The notes beneath the pieces are model-generated. The model saw only the letters and a list, made by a program, of their open reading frames with translations. It ran no database searches and had not been told where the DNA came from. Positions 1 through 6,983 of a stretch of 9,945 nt of DNA are shown in pieces. Each line of letters starts with the position of its first letter. Position 1 is the first letter of the stretch. This stretch comes from Methanobacteriota archaeon. GTDB lineage: Archaea; Thermoplasmatota; E2; DHVEG-1. A program made the translations under genes and the position numbers. Where the stretch lies: positions 1-9,945 of the forward strand of contig CAIYYQ010000076.1 of NCBI GenBank assembly GCA_903930505.1. The letters run 5' to 3'.

Positions 1-1161
1 ACCCTGCTTTTATTGATGATTGCAGGGATCATCGGCATCGGTCTTGCAACAGATCTCCTAGTTCTATACTTGTTCTTTGAACTCATGTCAATTCCGTCGT
101 TTGCCCTTGTCGCATTCAGACGAAACGAATGGATGGCGATCGAAGCAGGTATGAAATATATTATTATGAGTGCAATGGGATCAGCACTTGCATTCTTCGG
201 TATCTCTCTAGTGTATCTTCAAACAGGAACACTCTCATTCAGTGAACTCACAGGGTTTCTTACCGCAACACCATCACTTCAAATTGCAATGATTTTCTTC
301 ATCCTTGGATTTGGTGTGAAAGCAGCAATTGTTCCGTTGCATACCTGGCTTCCGGATGCACATTCCGCAGCACCATCAGGTATCAGTGCGATGCTTTCTG
401 GTATTGTCATCGGTGCAGGGTTTTTCACCTTAATTCGTGCTCTTTTGATTTTTACAGGCACTGGACTTCCTGTTGGAGAACTGCTCATTGCTCTTGCGTT
501 GCTCACCATGACTGTTGGAAATGTTATGGCGTTTGTCCAATTAACACATAAAAAGGTTGATCTGAAACGAATCCTTGCATACTCCAGCGTTGCCCAGATG
601 GGATATATCATCCTTGGAGTCGGCGTCGGGTTTGCTTATCATAGTCAAACCGGATACGAAGGAGGACTATTTCATCTCATGACTCATGCATTCATGAAAG
701 GGCTTGCTTTTCTTTGTGCAGGTGTACTGATACATCAATTAGGAACCCGCTATCTTGATGAAATGAAAGGCGTTGGATTATCCATGAAATTCACCGGTTT
801 TGTCTTTGCGTTGTCCCTACTCTCTCTTGCTGGTGTCCCGCCATTAAGTGGGTTCATGAGCGAATGGCTCATTTTCAGTGGAAGTATCCAGACCTACAGT
901 ATAATCGGCTGGTGGGGTATCGCCATAGCTGTTATTGCATTAGTGAACGCATTGATTTCCCTTGGATATTATCTGCCGATCATAAGAACCTTGTATTTAG
1001 GTCCAACACAGATAAAAAACAGTTTACGCGAACCTTCGCGGGTCATGATGCTAGCAATGGCAATTCTTGCTGCCCTAACAATAATCCTAGGTATATGGCC
1101 TGAACTTGGCCTTCAAATTGTGAAACCTGCGGTTGATGCATTGATGATAGGAGGAATCTAA
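1..1161 (+). CDS. mbhH: Antiporter-like membrane subunit of energy-converting hydrogenase (NuoL/MrpD/MbhH family), 5'-truncated
   Basis: The reading frame is open from the first base, so the N-terminus lies outside the window; 386 residues remain, probably lacking about 100-120. It is a polytopic protein of the proton-translocating NuoL/M/N-MrpD family. The fragment shows the hallmarks of that family: the buried Glu in FFELMS (about residue 27), the KAAIVPLHTWLPDAH segment (about 107-121) with its Lys and His, KRILAYSSVAQMGY (about 189-202), and the HAFMKG motif (about 229-234), all in hydrophobic helices. In this family these charged residues form the ion path across the membrane. The next gene follows after 2 nt and the whole block is co-directional. 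The MbhH assignment comes from gene order (H-I-J-K-L-M-N); the family call is secure, the exact subtype is inferred. Whether it moves H+ or Na+ cannot be read here. Confidence 0.93.
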   Translation, partial: TLLLLMIAGIIGIGLATDLLVLYLFFELMSIPSFALVAFRRNEWMAIEAGMKYIIMSAMGSALAFFGISLVYLQTGTLSFSELTGFLTATPSLQIAMIFFILGFGVKAAIVPLHTWLPDAHSAAPSGISAMLSGIVIGAGFFTLIRALLIFTGTGLPVGELLIALALLTMTVGNVMAFVQLTHKKVDLKRILAYSSVAQMGYIILGVGVGFAYHSQTGYEGGLFHLMTHAFMKGLAFLCAGVLIHQLGTRYLDEMKGVGLSMKFTGFVFALSLLSLAGVPPLSGFMSEWLIFSGSIQTYSIIGWWGIAIAVIALVNALISLGYYLPIIRTLYLGPTQIKNSLREPSRVMMLAMAILAALTIILGIWPELGLQIVKPAVDALMIGGI

Positions 1162-1163
1162 TC

Positions 1164-1496
1164 ATGCAGGATCTTCTGTTCAACCCCATATCCACATTCC
1201 TCATCATTCTGGTGCTTGTTGCCATAGTATATGTCGGTGCTGGAAAACTTGGACCAAAATATAAAACCGCGAAATATAAACTGGAGAGCTATGCCTGCGG
1301 TGAACATGATCCTGAAGCTGGTGGGAAACGACAACATTCTTACGGGTTTTTCCATGTTGCATTCTTCTTCACGGTTCTTCATGTTGGAGCGCTTCTTCTT
1401 GCGACTGCACCTCAAGGAGCCTCAATATTTTTAGGTATTATACTGATTGGAACAATGGCTGTTACCGCTGTTGCATTGTATCTGGGGAGGAAATAA
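1164..1496 (+). CDS. mbhI: Small membrane subunit, NuoA/MbhI-like
   Basis: This 110-residue membrane protein has an N-terminal hydrophobic helix (about residues 8-26), a polar loop containing YACGEHDPEAGGKRQHSYG, and two further hydrophobic stretches (about 64-82 and 86-106). The YxCGE...P...G loop followed by an FFHVAFFF helix resembles NuoA/Nqo7 of complex I, and the position between the antiporter subunit and the NuoB-like subunit matches MbhI of archaeal Mbh hydrogenases. It would help join the ion-pumping arm to the hydrogenase arm. The ATG at 1164 is preceded by an AGGAGGA-like ribosome binding site around 1150-1155, and the upstream stop is only 2 nt away. Family assignment is by motif and position; small membrane subunits are divergent, so confidence is lower than for the others. 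Confidence 0.8.
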   Translation: MQDLLFNPISTFLIILVLVAIVYVGAGKLGPKYKTAKYKLESYACGEHDPEAGGKRQHSYGFFHVAFFFTVLHVGALLLATAPQGASIFLGIILIGTMAVTAVALYLGRK

Positions 1497-1498
1497 CA

Positions 1499-1933
1499 AT
1501 GACTGGAATTGTTACCTGGGCGCGGTTGAAATCCCCGTGGATTCTCCATATGAACACTGGATCCTGCAACGGATGTGATATCGAAATTCTTGCTGCATTA
1601 ATTCCCAGGCTTGATGCCGAACGTTTCGGCGTTCTGTTAAAAGGAACACCCAGACACGCAGATATCTTGATCTGCACGGGTCCAGTGACAACACAAATGA
1701 AGGAACGACTGAAACGCGTCTACGATCAGATGCCGGAGCCGAAATTTGTTGTCGCTGTCGGCCAATGCGGGTCCTCTGGTGGAATATACCAAGGATCATA
1801 TTGTGTTGAAGGTGGCATTGACAAAGTAATCCCGGTTGATGCCTACGTCCCAGGGTGTCCACCGCGACCTGATGCGATTATCGATGGCCTTGTGAAACTT
1901 CTTGCGAAAATCAAAGAAGGTGGAAAACCATGA
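1499..1933 (+). CDS. mbhJ: Hydrogenase small subunit, NuoB-like iron-sulfur protein
   Basis: A 144-residue homologue of NuoB/EchC/MbhJ. It carries one [4Fe-4S] cluster, the proximal cluster that passes electrons to the NiFe site. The ligand cysteines are visible: C23 and C26 in SCNGCD, C90 in VGQC, and C120 in VPGCPPRP. The length fits group 4 hydrogenase small subunits, which lack the long C-terminal cluster domain of uptake hydrogenases. The ATG at 1499 lies 2 nt after the preceding stop and 8 nt after a GGGGAGG ribosome binding site (1484-1490). The stop overlaps the next gene's start in an ATGA arrangement, implying translational coupling. Confidence 0.95.
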   Translation: MTGIVTWARLKSPWILHMNTGSCNGCDIEILAALIPRLDAERFGVLLKGTPRHADILICTGPVTTQMKERLKRVYDQMPEPKFVVAVGQCGSSGGIYQGSYCVEGGIDKVIPVDAYVPGCPPRPDAIIDGLVKLLAKIKEGGKP

Positions 1934-2391
1934 CAACGTATACAGATGAACAGCTGAAAGAAACTCTTCTAAAAATTGTTCCTAGTGACGCAAATGTTAC
2001 CCTTACGAAACCTCGACGTCTTATGATTGCTATTTCACGAGAGTCTCTGAAAAAAACAGTGGATATACTTGCGAAAGACCTGCATGCACAGCATTTGTCA
2101 ACGATCACGGCTCGTGATACCGGAACACTCTTTGAAATCCTGTATCATTTTTTTATCCATGGTACAATTGTTACGGTTCGCACATCTTGCCCTCGAGATG
2201 ATCCAACTGTTGAGAGTATCGTTGATATCTTCCCCAGCGCTATTCTCTATGAACGAGAGCTTAATGATATCCTAGGCATCATAGCAAAAGGCCATCCTGA
2301 TCTCCGCAGACTTATCCTTCCTGAAGACTGGAATCAGGGATATCCTCTGAGAAAAGACTGGAAACCCACCGGAGGTGACATAGTTGGCTAA
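1930..2391 (+). CDS. mbhK: Hydrogenase NuoC-like subunit
   Basis: A 153-residue protein of the NuoC/EchD/MbhK (30-kDa complex I subunit) family. The diagnostic C-terminal half is intact: the ERELNDILGI segment, then GHPDLRRLILPEDW and GYPLRKDW. The N-terminal half is a variable alpha/beta domain. In complex I relatives it packs against the large subunit and has a structural rather than catalytic role. It begins on an ATG overlapping the small-subunit stop by 4 nt and ends 8 nt inside the large-subunit gene, so all three are probably translated together. Confidence 0.93.
   Translation: MTTYTDEQLKETLLKIVPSDANVTLTKPRRLMIAISRESLKKTVDILAKDLHAQHLSTITARDTGTLFEILYHFFIHGTIVTVRTSCPRDDPTVESIVDIFPSAILYERELNDILGIIAKGHPDLRRLILPEDWNQGYPLRKDWKPTGGDIVG
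2371..2378 (+). promoter_or_regulatory. Ribosome binding site deciding the TTG start of the large subunit
   Basis: GGAGGTGA, a near-complete complement of the archaeal 16S rRNA 3' end, lies inside the preceding gene 5 nt before TTG at 2384. No ATG is available nearby, so this site supports the non-ATG start. Confidence 0.8.
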
Positions 2392-3574
2392 CGTGAAAAT
2401 CCCTATTGGACCGCAACATCCTGCACTAAAAGAACCAGAGAACTTCACGATCACTCTTGATGGTGAAATGGTTGTTGATGCTGATATCCGCATAGGGTAC
2501 ACCCATCGAGGAATCGAAAAACTCATTGAGACGAGAAACTACATTCAAAACCTCTACCTTATCGAACGAATCTGCGGGATCTGCTCTTATACCCATACAC
2601 AAAACTACGTTCAAAACGTTGAAACCGTCCTAAATATTCAAATTCCGAAACGTGCAGAATACATTCGCACCCTGTTTCTCGAACTAGAGCGACTTCACAG
2701 TCATCTATTGTGGATTGGTGTTGCTGGACATGAGATTGGGTTTGACACGTTGTTCATGTACACCTGGCAGGATCGGGAACTCGTTCAGGATATTTTAGAA
2801 TTTATTTCTGGTAACCGCGTGAACTACGCGATGAACACCATCGGCGGTGTCCGCAGAGATATCAGCGAGGACCAAAAGAAAAAAATCCTTGAAACAATGG
2901 ATTATCTTGAGAAACGAGCAGCATACTATAAGGACATCGCGGTGAACGAAAAAACAATTCTTGCGCGATGCGAAGGAGTTGGCATCTTAAAACCAGAGAT
3001 TGCATTGAAACTGACCGCTGTTGGTCCCACCGCACGAGCATCAGGCATCGATGTTGATATCAGACGTGATGACCCCCATGCCGCGTACGCAGAAACACCG
3101 TTTCAAGTGATCACGACCGATACCTGTGACGTGTTTGGTAGGTTTGTTGTGCGCGTCCTTGAACTCGTTGAAAGCATCAACATTATCCGCTATCTCATGA
3201 ACAATCTCCCCGCAGGCGAAATCAAAGTAAAAGCACCACGGAAAGTCCAAGAAGGCGAAGCTATCAGTCACACCGAGGCACCACGAGGTGAAGACATCCA
3301 CTATCTACGTTCTAATGGAACAGATAAACCAGAGCGATACAAAGTACGAACGCCAACAATGGCGAATCTTCCATCGATAGCAGAGATGCTCAAAGGAACA
3401 TACTTAGCGGATGTACCGATCATCGTCGCAGGCATCGATCCGTGTATGGGCTGCATGGATCGCGTCCTTATATTAAAAGAGGGAAAAGAAAACCAATCTG
3501 GTTATATTCTTGACTGGGAGCGACTCCGGCGATATGGGATACAATGGTATGCTGAAAAAGGAGGGAGCGTGTAA
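2384..3574 (+). CDS. mbhL: [NiFe] hydrogenase large (catalytic) subunit, group 4, NuoD-like
   Basis: This 396-residue protein is the catalytic subunit, reducing protons to H2 (or the reverse) at a NiFe centre. Both metal-binding motifs are complete: RICGICSYTH (residues 62-71, ligands C64 and C67) and DPCMGCMDR (352-360, ligands C354 and C357). Keeping all four cysteines separates it from NuoD and from cysteine-depleted complex I-like relatives. A 36-residue tail follows R360, as expected of a precursor cut by a HycI-type protease, and such a protease is encoded three genes downstream. I chose the TTG start at 2384 because GGAGGTGA (2371-2378) lies 5 nt upstream and the start overlaps the preceding gene by 8 nt; a GTG at 2393 is a weaker alternative. 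Probable location is the cytoplasmic face of the membrane complex. Confidence 0.97.
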   Translation: MANVKIPIGPQHPALKEPENFTITLDGEMVVDADIRIGYTHRGIEKLIETRNYIQNLYLIERICGICSYTHTQNYVQNVETVLNIQIPKRAEYIRTLFLELERLHSHLLWIGVAGHEIGFDTLFMYTWQDRELVQDILEFISGNRVNYAMNTIGGVRRDISEDQKKKILETMDYLEKRAAYYKDIAVNEKTILARCEGVGILKPEIALKLTAVGPTARASGIDVDIRRDDPHAAYAETPFQVITTDTCDVFGRFVVRVLELVESINIIRYLMNNLPAGEIKVKAPRKVQEGEAISHTEAPRGEDIHYLRSNGTDKPERYKVRTPTMANLPSIAEMLKGTYLADVPIIVAGIDPCMGCMDRVLILKEGKENQSGYILDWERLRRYGIQWYAEKGGSV

Positions 3575-4548
3575 TGAACATTCTTCTTGAAATCTTGTAT
3601 TTGTTTGTGTTCCCCGGATTTCTCTTCATTCTTGGTTTTGGATTGTTCGCGGAATATATGGATAGGAAAATCTACGCGAGGATCCAGAGACGTGTTGGTC
3701 CACCGTTTTTACAGCCACTTGCAGACACAATAAAACTTATGGCAAAAGAAGATTTTGTCCCCGATAAAGCAGATAAATGGGTGCTTACTTTGGTACCTAT
3801 TTTTTCTCTTGCTGCAGTACTTGCCGCGTTTCTCTACATCCCTGTAGTATCTGCAAATTCATTGCATAGTTTTGAAGGTGATTTAATTGTTGCACTGTAC
3901 CTCTTGATGATTCCGACTCTTGCCTTGTTTCTTGGAGGATGGTACTCAGGAAACATCTTCGGTCAAGAAGGAGGTATGCGTGTCGCATCACTTTTATTTT
4001 CGTATGAAATCCCGTTTTTCCTTGCGCTTCTGGTTCCCGCGCTTGTTGCCGGCACCTGGAATATGACCGGCATTGTCATCTACATGAACAATCATTGGCT
4101 TGTCTTCCCGTTTATTTTTTTAGGGTTTGTGATCGCAGTGATCTCTCTTCAAGGAAAACTGGAGCGACTGCCGTTTGATATCCCTGAAGCAGAAACCGAA
4201 ATCGTCGCAGGTCCGCTCGCAGAGTTCTCAGGACGTAGACTTGCATTGCTTCGACTTGCTCGCGATACAGAGATGGTTGTTGGTGCAGGTCTTATTGCTG
4301 CGGTGTTCCTCGGTGGGCCTGAGCCACTCGTTTCGATAGAACCTCATTATATATCATGGATCATTGGCGCCCTTGCGTTTCTGTTGAAAACATTGTTTGT
4401 CATCTTCCTTTTGATTTTGATGAAATCCGCGGTTGCCCGTATACGGGTTGATCAAATGGTGAACTTTGCTTACAAATGGTTGATTCCGTTGTCGCTATTT
4501 CAGATGTTACTTGTGATAGTTATCCGGTTTGGAGGATGGCTGCCATGA
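3574..4548 (+). CDS. mbhM: Hydrogenase membrane anchor subunit, NuoH-like
   Basis: A 324-residue polytopic protein of the NuoH/EchB/HycD/MbhM family, which anchors the hydrogenase module in the membrane and links redox chemistry to ion translocation. Recognisable signatures are the first-helix region with AEYMDRKIYARIQRRVGP, the LQPLADTIKLMAKEDFVP loop, the GQEGGMRVASLLFSYEIP segment, and the charged loop with LPFDIPEAETEIVAGP followed by EFSGRRLALL. The acidic residues in that last loop are conserved in the family and face the quinone or hydrogenase cavity. The ATG shares its A with the preceding TAA (a TAATG overlap), with GGAGGG at 3560-3565 as ribosome binding site. It ends in an ATGA overlap with the next gene. 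Confidence 0.96.
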   Translation: MNILLEILYLFVFPGFLFILGFGLFAEYMDRKIYARIQRRVGPPFLQPLADTIKLMAKEDFVPDKADKWVLTLVPIFSLAAVLAAFLYIPVVSANSLHSFEGDLIVALYLLMIPTLALFLGGWYSGNIFGQEGGMRVASLLFSYEIPFFLALLVPALVAGTWNMTGIVIYMNNHWLVFPFIFLGFVIAVISLQGKLERLPFDIPEAETEIVAGPLAEFSGRRLALLRLARDTEMVVGAGLIAAVFLGGPEPLVSIEPHYISWIIGALAFLLKTLFVIFLLILMKSAVARIRVDQMVNFAYKWLIPLSLFQMLLVIVIRFGGWLP

Positions 4549-4889
4549 AGACACCAGGAAAGATGCTGCCGAAAATCATCGGGTTTATTTTTAAAAAACC
4601 AGTGACTGTGTTGTACCCAAAAGAACGATTGATTCCGCCAAAGGGTCTTCGTGGGAAGATGAAATTCTACCCTGAGCGATGTATCCACTGCGGATTATGT
4701 TCCCATGATTGTCCTTCAGGAGCCTGTACCATGCACTTGATAACTGGTGATAAGAAACAACCGGTGTTTGATCTTGATTTCTGTACGTTCTGTGCGCAAT
4801 GCGAAGAGGTTTGCCCAAAGGATGCAATCGAGATGACGACAGAGTTTGAACTTGCGCATTACAAAAGAGGAGAAGCTATTGTCAAATAG
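4545..4889 (+). CDS. mbhN: 2x[4Fe-4S] ferredoxin-like subunit, NuoI/MbhN/EchF-like
   Basis: A 114-residue electron-transfer subunit with two ferredoxin-type cluster motifs: CIHCGLCSHDCP (C46, C49, C52, C56) and CTFCAQCEEVCP (C80, C83, C86, C90). It would take electrons from an external donor, most likely reduced ferredoxin, and pass them to the small subunit. I chose ATG 4545 because GGAGG (4531-4535) stands 9 nt upstream and the start forms an ATGA overlap with the preceding stop. The frame is open further upstream, but those codons overlap the NuoH-like gene and lack a ribosome binding site. The stretch before the first cluster (YPKERLIPPKGLRGKM) is typical of NuoI-like subunits. Confidence 0.95.
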   Translation: MKTPGKMLPKIIGFIFKKPVTVLYPKERLIPPKGLRGKMKFYPERCIHCGLCSHDCPSGACTMHLITGDKKQPVFDLDFCTFCAQCEEVCPKDAIEMTTEFELAHYKRGEAIVK

Positions 4890-5418
4890 CCTTGCGGTTT
4901 TTCTCAGTCACATAAAACATCTTGTCGTCCTTGGTATGGGCAACGAGCTTCGTGGGGACGACGCAGTTGGTCTTGTTGTCGTACGTGATCTGAAAAAATT
5001 TTCAGGAGCGAATCTCTCTGTTTTTGATGGGCAGACGATGCCAGAAATGTTTATCAAACCGATCTGTGAAATCAAACCATCTCACGTTCTCATTGTAGAT
5101 GCAGCAGAACTACAGGCAGAACCCGGAAAATGGCGACTGCTTTCAAAAGACGAAATTGATACAGGATTGTTCACTACGCATGCAATCCCAGCAACAGATA
5201 TTGCAAAAGAAATTGAACAGCGGTGCGGCGCACAGGTTGGTTTTCTTGGTATTCAACCGAAATCAAGAGACGTTTCTCTTTCTTTGAGTAGCGAATGTCA
5301 TAAAGCAGCACAAAATGTAGCGATGGAAATAACTGTATTGATTTCTAAAAAAAAGAAAGTAGTGCAGAGGACGGGATTTGAACACCAAAGTACCGGCAGG
5401 ACAATGGTTGATCATTGA
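4879..5418 (+). CDS. hycI: HycI-type hydrogenase maturation endopeptidase, with repeat-derived C-terminus
   Basis: An aspartic-type endopeptidase (peptidase family M52) that removes the C-terminal tail of the hydrogenase large subunit after nickel insertion. From the TTG at 4879 it has 179 residues. The motifs are VLGMGNELRGDDAVG (about 17-31), the DAAEL segment with D74, and TTHAIP with H101; D28, D74 and H101 are the expected nickel-sensing ligands. The TTG follows GAGGAG (4867-4872) and overlaps the preceding stop, so it is preferred over the upstream in-frame TTG at 4846. The oddity is at the end: after ISKKKKV, the last roughly 19 codons, from about 5361 to the TGA at 5416-5418, are encoded by a dispersed repeat copy, so the native terminus was probably replaced. 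The catalytic core is unaffected. Confidence 0.92.
   Translation: MSNSLAVFLSHIKHLVVLGMGNELRGDDAVGLVVVRDLKKFSGANLSVFDGQTMPEMFIKPICEIKPSHVLIVDAAELQAEPGKWRLLSKDEIDTGLFTTHAIPATDIAKEIEQRCGAQVGFLGIQPKSRDVSLSLSSECHKAAQNVAMEITVLISKKKKVVQRTGFEHQSTGRTMVDH
5361..5411 (-). repeat. Dispersed 51-bp repeat, copy 1 (tRNA 3'-end-like)
   Basis: Matches copy 2 (6202-6252) without gaps at 45 of 51 positions. Read on the - strand it ends in TTCAAATCCCGTCCTCTGCA, which resembles the T-loop, T-stem 3' half and acceptor 3' half of a tRNA. No matching 5' half or T-stem partner is nearby, so this is not a functional tRNA. It overlaps the 3' end of the hydrogenase protease gene and lies 64 nt past the stop of the leftward acetyltransferase gene. 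Confidence 0.8.
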
Positions 5419-5421
5419 TAA

Positions 5422-5443
5422 TTGATTAAATGTCTTAAATCAA
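5422..5443. terminator. Possible intergenic hairpin between convergent genes
   Basis: TTGATT and AATCAA form a 6-bp stem, extendable by two A-T pairs past a mismatch, around a short loop. It lies in the 57-bp gap between the rightward protease gene and the leftward acetyltransferase gene, where a bidirectional terminator would be expected. The stem is AT-rich and has no strong T-run, so the role is tentative. Confidence 0.3.
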
Positions 5444-5475
5444 GTTCCCATCAATAGATTATAGAAAGACTTCAT

Positions 5476-5898
5476 TCAAATGTATTTCATCTCAGGTTTT
5501 TCTGCTAAGACAAAACCTATCGGGACAAAACCTGATTTAATGAAACATTTAAGAGACTGCGTGTTTTCAATACGAACAGTAGCTTTCAAATGTTTGTATT
5601 TTTTCAAAAACTCACTTAAAACAAGAGACCCAAGACCTCTGTTCTGATACTTTTTATAAAGAAAGATACTTATTTCTCCATCCTTTACTCGAACGACTCC
5701 TTGATTTTTATTTATGATATAATAATATCTATAGTTATTCATAAACCATTGTCTATGTGTCTCAGCATCAATGGATTTCGTATCCCATGAGGCGTTTCTT
5801 ACATAATTTCGATTACGTAAATGTAAAACAAAACGCCAATCATCATAGGTTGCTGGTTTGATTTCTATTTTCTTATTTTTTTTAAATAGCTTCGGCAT
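5476..5898 (-). CDS. GNAT-family N-acetyltransferase
   Basis: A 140-residue single-domain acetyltransferase predicted to move an acetyl group from acetyl-CoA to an unknown amine. The acetyl-CoA pyrophosphate loop is QNRGLGS (residues 85-91), preceded by the beta-strand GEISIFL and followed by the KATVRIENTQSLKCFIKSGF segment typical of GNAT motif B. The N-terminal pattern LRN...VR..SW....I....H..WF resembles RimJ-like and PseH-like (amino-sugar) members, but the substrate cannot be assigned. I prefer ATG 5898 over the in-frame GTG at 5910, because an AGGTG-like site lies 9 nt before it. It is the first leftward gene after the hydrogenase operon, is flanked by repeat copies 1 and 2, and has AT-rich codon usage unlike the operon. 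Confidence 0.85.
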   Translation of the reverse strand: MPKLFKKNKKIEIKPATYDDWRFVLHLRNRNYVRNASWDTKSIDAETHRQWFMNNYRYYYIINKNQGVVRVKDGEISIFLYKKYQNRGLGSLVLSEFLKKYKHLKATVRIENTQSLKCFIKSGFVPIGFVLAEKPEMKYI

Positions 5899-5940
5899 TT
5901 TTATCCGCACCTTTATTAAGTAATGAAAATCTATAGCGTG

Positions 5941-5950
5941 TTATTTTATG
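5941..5950 (-). promoter_or_regulatory. Possible TATA box for the acetyltransferase gene
   Basis: Read on the - strand this is CATAAAATAA, about 43-50 nt upstream of the ATG at 5898, a usual distance for an archaeal TATA box with a short leader. The surrounding DNA is AT-rich, so a chance match is quite possible. Confidence 0.3.
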
Positions 5951-5976
5951 TCATCTTTTGATTAATAAAGGTAACG

Positions 5977-6000
5977 TGTCAAAATGTCAAAATGTAAAAA
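5977..6000. repeat. Three 8-bp tandem units (TGTCAAAA)
   Basis: TGTCAAAA occurs twice exactly (5977-5984, 5985-5992), followed by TGTAAAAA (5993-6000). It lies about 80 nt upstream of the acetyltransferase start and could be a slippage product or a regulator site. Confidence 0.6.
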
Positions 6001-6201
6001 ACAATTTTTTAATCATTTCGACGGATATTCAACAGGAAAAAATAATATTTTCTAACTTTTTTCTTCTGTCAACTTGCATCAGCCATATCTTACAAAACAG
6101 TAATTTATATTTTTATAAAAAATTTAATTTCTTTTACGTGTGTATTATTTATGTTTAACACAAATTCTGAAAAAAGAATCCTTATTTTTGGTTAGCGAAA
6201 A

Positions 6202-6252
6202 AGTGCAGGGGAAGGGATTTGAACACCAAAATACCGGCATGACAACGATTGA
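6202..6252 (-). repeat. Dispersed 51-bp repeat, copy 2 (tRNA 3'-end-like)
   Basis: Aligns to copy 1 with six substitutions and no gaps. On the - strand it ends in TTCAAATCCCTTCCCCTGCA, again like a tRNA T-loop plus acceptor end, but with two substitutions relative to copy 1 in that part. It begins 25 nt downstream of the stop codon of the leftward zinc-ribbon gene. Confidence 0.8.
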
Positions 6253-6277
6253 CGGTCCAGGATATATGTGGATAGTT

Positions 6278-6502
6278 CTACCTTGTCCTCATCGTTAATC
6301 TTCTGAGTGCTAAACCAGCTTCAGAAACAGTTTTTTCGTTAGGATGTAATTGATTGAAACATTCCTCGCACAATAATGTAGTATTTGAAGGTCTTGGGAA
6401 TACACCGTGTATCTCTACGACAGCAGTATCGCCTCTATTGACTTGCTTTCCGCAATTCTTGCACTTTCCACTTATATGTGCTTTACCCTTAGTCCACACC
6501 AT
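6278..6502 (-). CDS. Small zinc-binding protein with two CxxC motifs
   Basis: A 74-residue protein with CKNC (C14, C17) and CEEC (C45, C48), about 28 residues apart, as in a zinc ribbon or treble-clef fold. Between them lies VNRGDTAVVEIHGVFPRP, resembling a beta-hairpin region. The C-terminus is basic (LALRRLTMRTR), which would suit nucleic-acid binding, but this is inference. A GAGGGAG site stands about 7 nt before the ATG, supporting the start. No named family is recognised. The gene sits between an 11-bp inverted match (6200-6210 and 6569-6579) and just upstream, in its own direction, of repeat copy 2. Confidence 0.75.
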   Translation of the reverse strand: MVWTKGKAHISGKCKNCGKQVNRGDTAVVEIHGVFPRPSNTTLLCEECFNQLHPNEKTVSEAGLALRRLTMRTR

Positions 6503-6620
6503 TTTAACTCCCTCAACTGCAATTTAATAACAACTACTACGTTAAAAACCTATACATCAAGAACTTAACCCTGCACTTTGTTACCACATCTATTGCATTA
6601 TGCCATTTTCCTCCCCTAAA

Positions 6621-6962
6621 TTAGAATGAGTGAACAACGGAGACAACTCCGTATGCTGCCGAAGTGCTTTGTTGTTCAACTATTTCGCCATTTGCTAAAA
6701 TTTGTATTGTTATTGTTCCACTGACATCCATTTTTTGAGCAGTTGCGGAAATTATTCCACCTGAAACAGAATATGATTCAGTTCCATAACCATCAATACT
6801 TCTTGAACCACTACTATCCACAATCGCTCCCCTCCAAGAACCTGAATAACTTATTTTCACTTCTATGCTACTTGGACCAAAGCATCCCGTATTAGCAATC
6901 ATAAGGACAAGTAACAAACAAATAGTAACACCAATAATATTTTTTGACTTTCTTCTTTTCAT
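6621..6962 (-). CDS. Small predicted lipoprotein with beta-sandwich domain
   Basis: A 113-residue exported protein. The N-terminus has basic residues (MKRRKSKN), a hydrophobic stretch (about 9-24), and a cysteine at 27 in NTGCFGP, a slightly atypical lipobox because N occupies the -3 position. The mature part is rich in Ser, Gly, Thr and Val and alternates like beta-strands. The end, ITIQILANGEIVEQQSTSA followed by AYGVVSV, resembles the MmpS-like/Ig-like small domains common in archaeal and actinobacterial exported proteins, but this is recall of a pattern, not a proven match. The ATG follows GGAGGGAAGAT (ribosome binding site GGAGG). It lies 33 bp downstream of another lipoprotein gene, so the two are probably co-transcribed. 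Confidence 0.78.
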   Translation of the reverse strand: MKRRKSKNIIGVTICLLLVLMIANTGCFGPSSIEVKISYSGSWRGAIVDSSGSRSIDGYGTESYSVSGGIISATAQKMDVSGTITIQILANGEIVEQQSTSAAYGVVSVVHSF

Positions 6963-6983
6963 ATCTTCCCTCCATATATATCG

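Larger units (their letters stand above)
5911..6277. other. Non-coding gap with short tandem repeat and repeat copy 2
   Basis: No convincing gene is present in these 367 bp. The DNA is very AT-rich with many A and T runs. It contains a short tandem array at 5977-6000 and repeat copy 2 at 6202-6252. A 66-codon + strand frame (5958-6158) is low in complexity, rich in F, N and I, and looks like chance. Confidence 0.6.

Noticed and set aside
5361..5450. A functional tRNA gene on the - strand at repeat copy 1
   Set aside because: Only the T-loop and acceptor-like 3' end are present; the expected T-stem partner, anticodon arm and 5' acceptor strand cannot be found upstream.
5958..6158. A 66-residue + strand protein
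   Set aside because: Very AT-rich, low-complexity F/N/I-rich translation, no ribosome binding site, and it lies in a gap with a tandem repeat.
6202..6300. A functional tRNA gene on the - strand at repeat copy 2
   Set aside because: The same problem: no 5' CAGGGG-type acceptor strand and no cloverleaf can be drawn.
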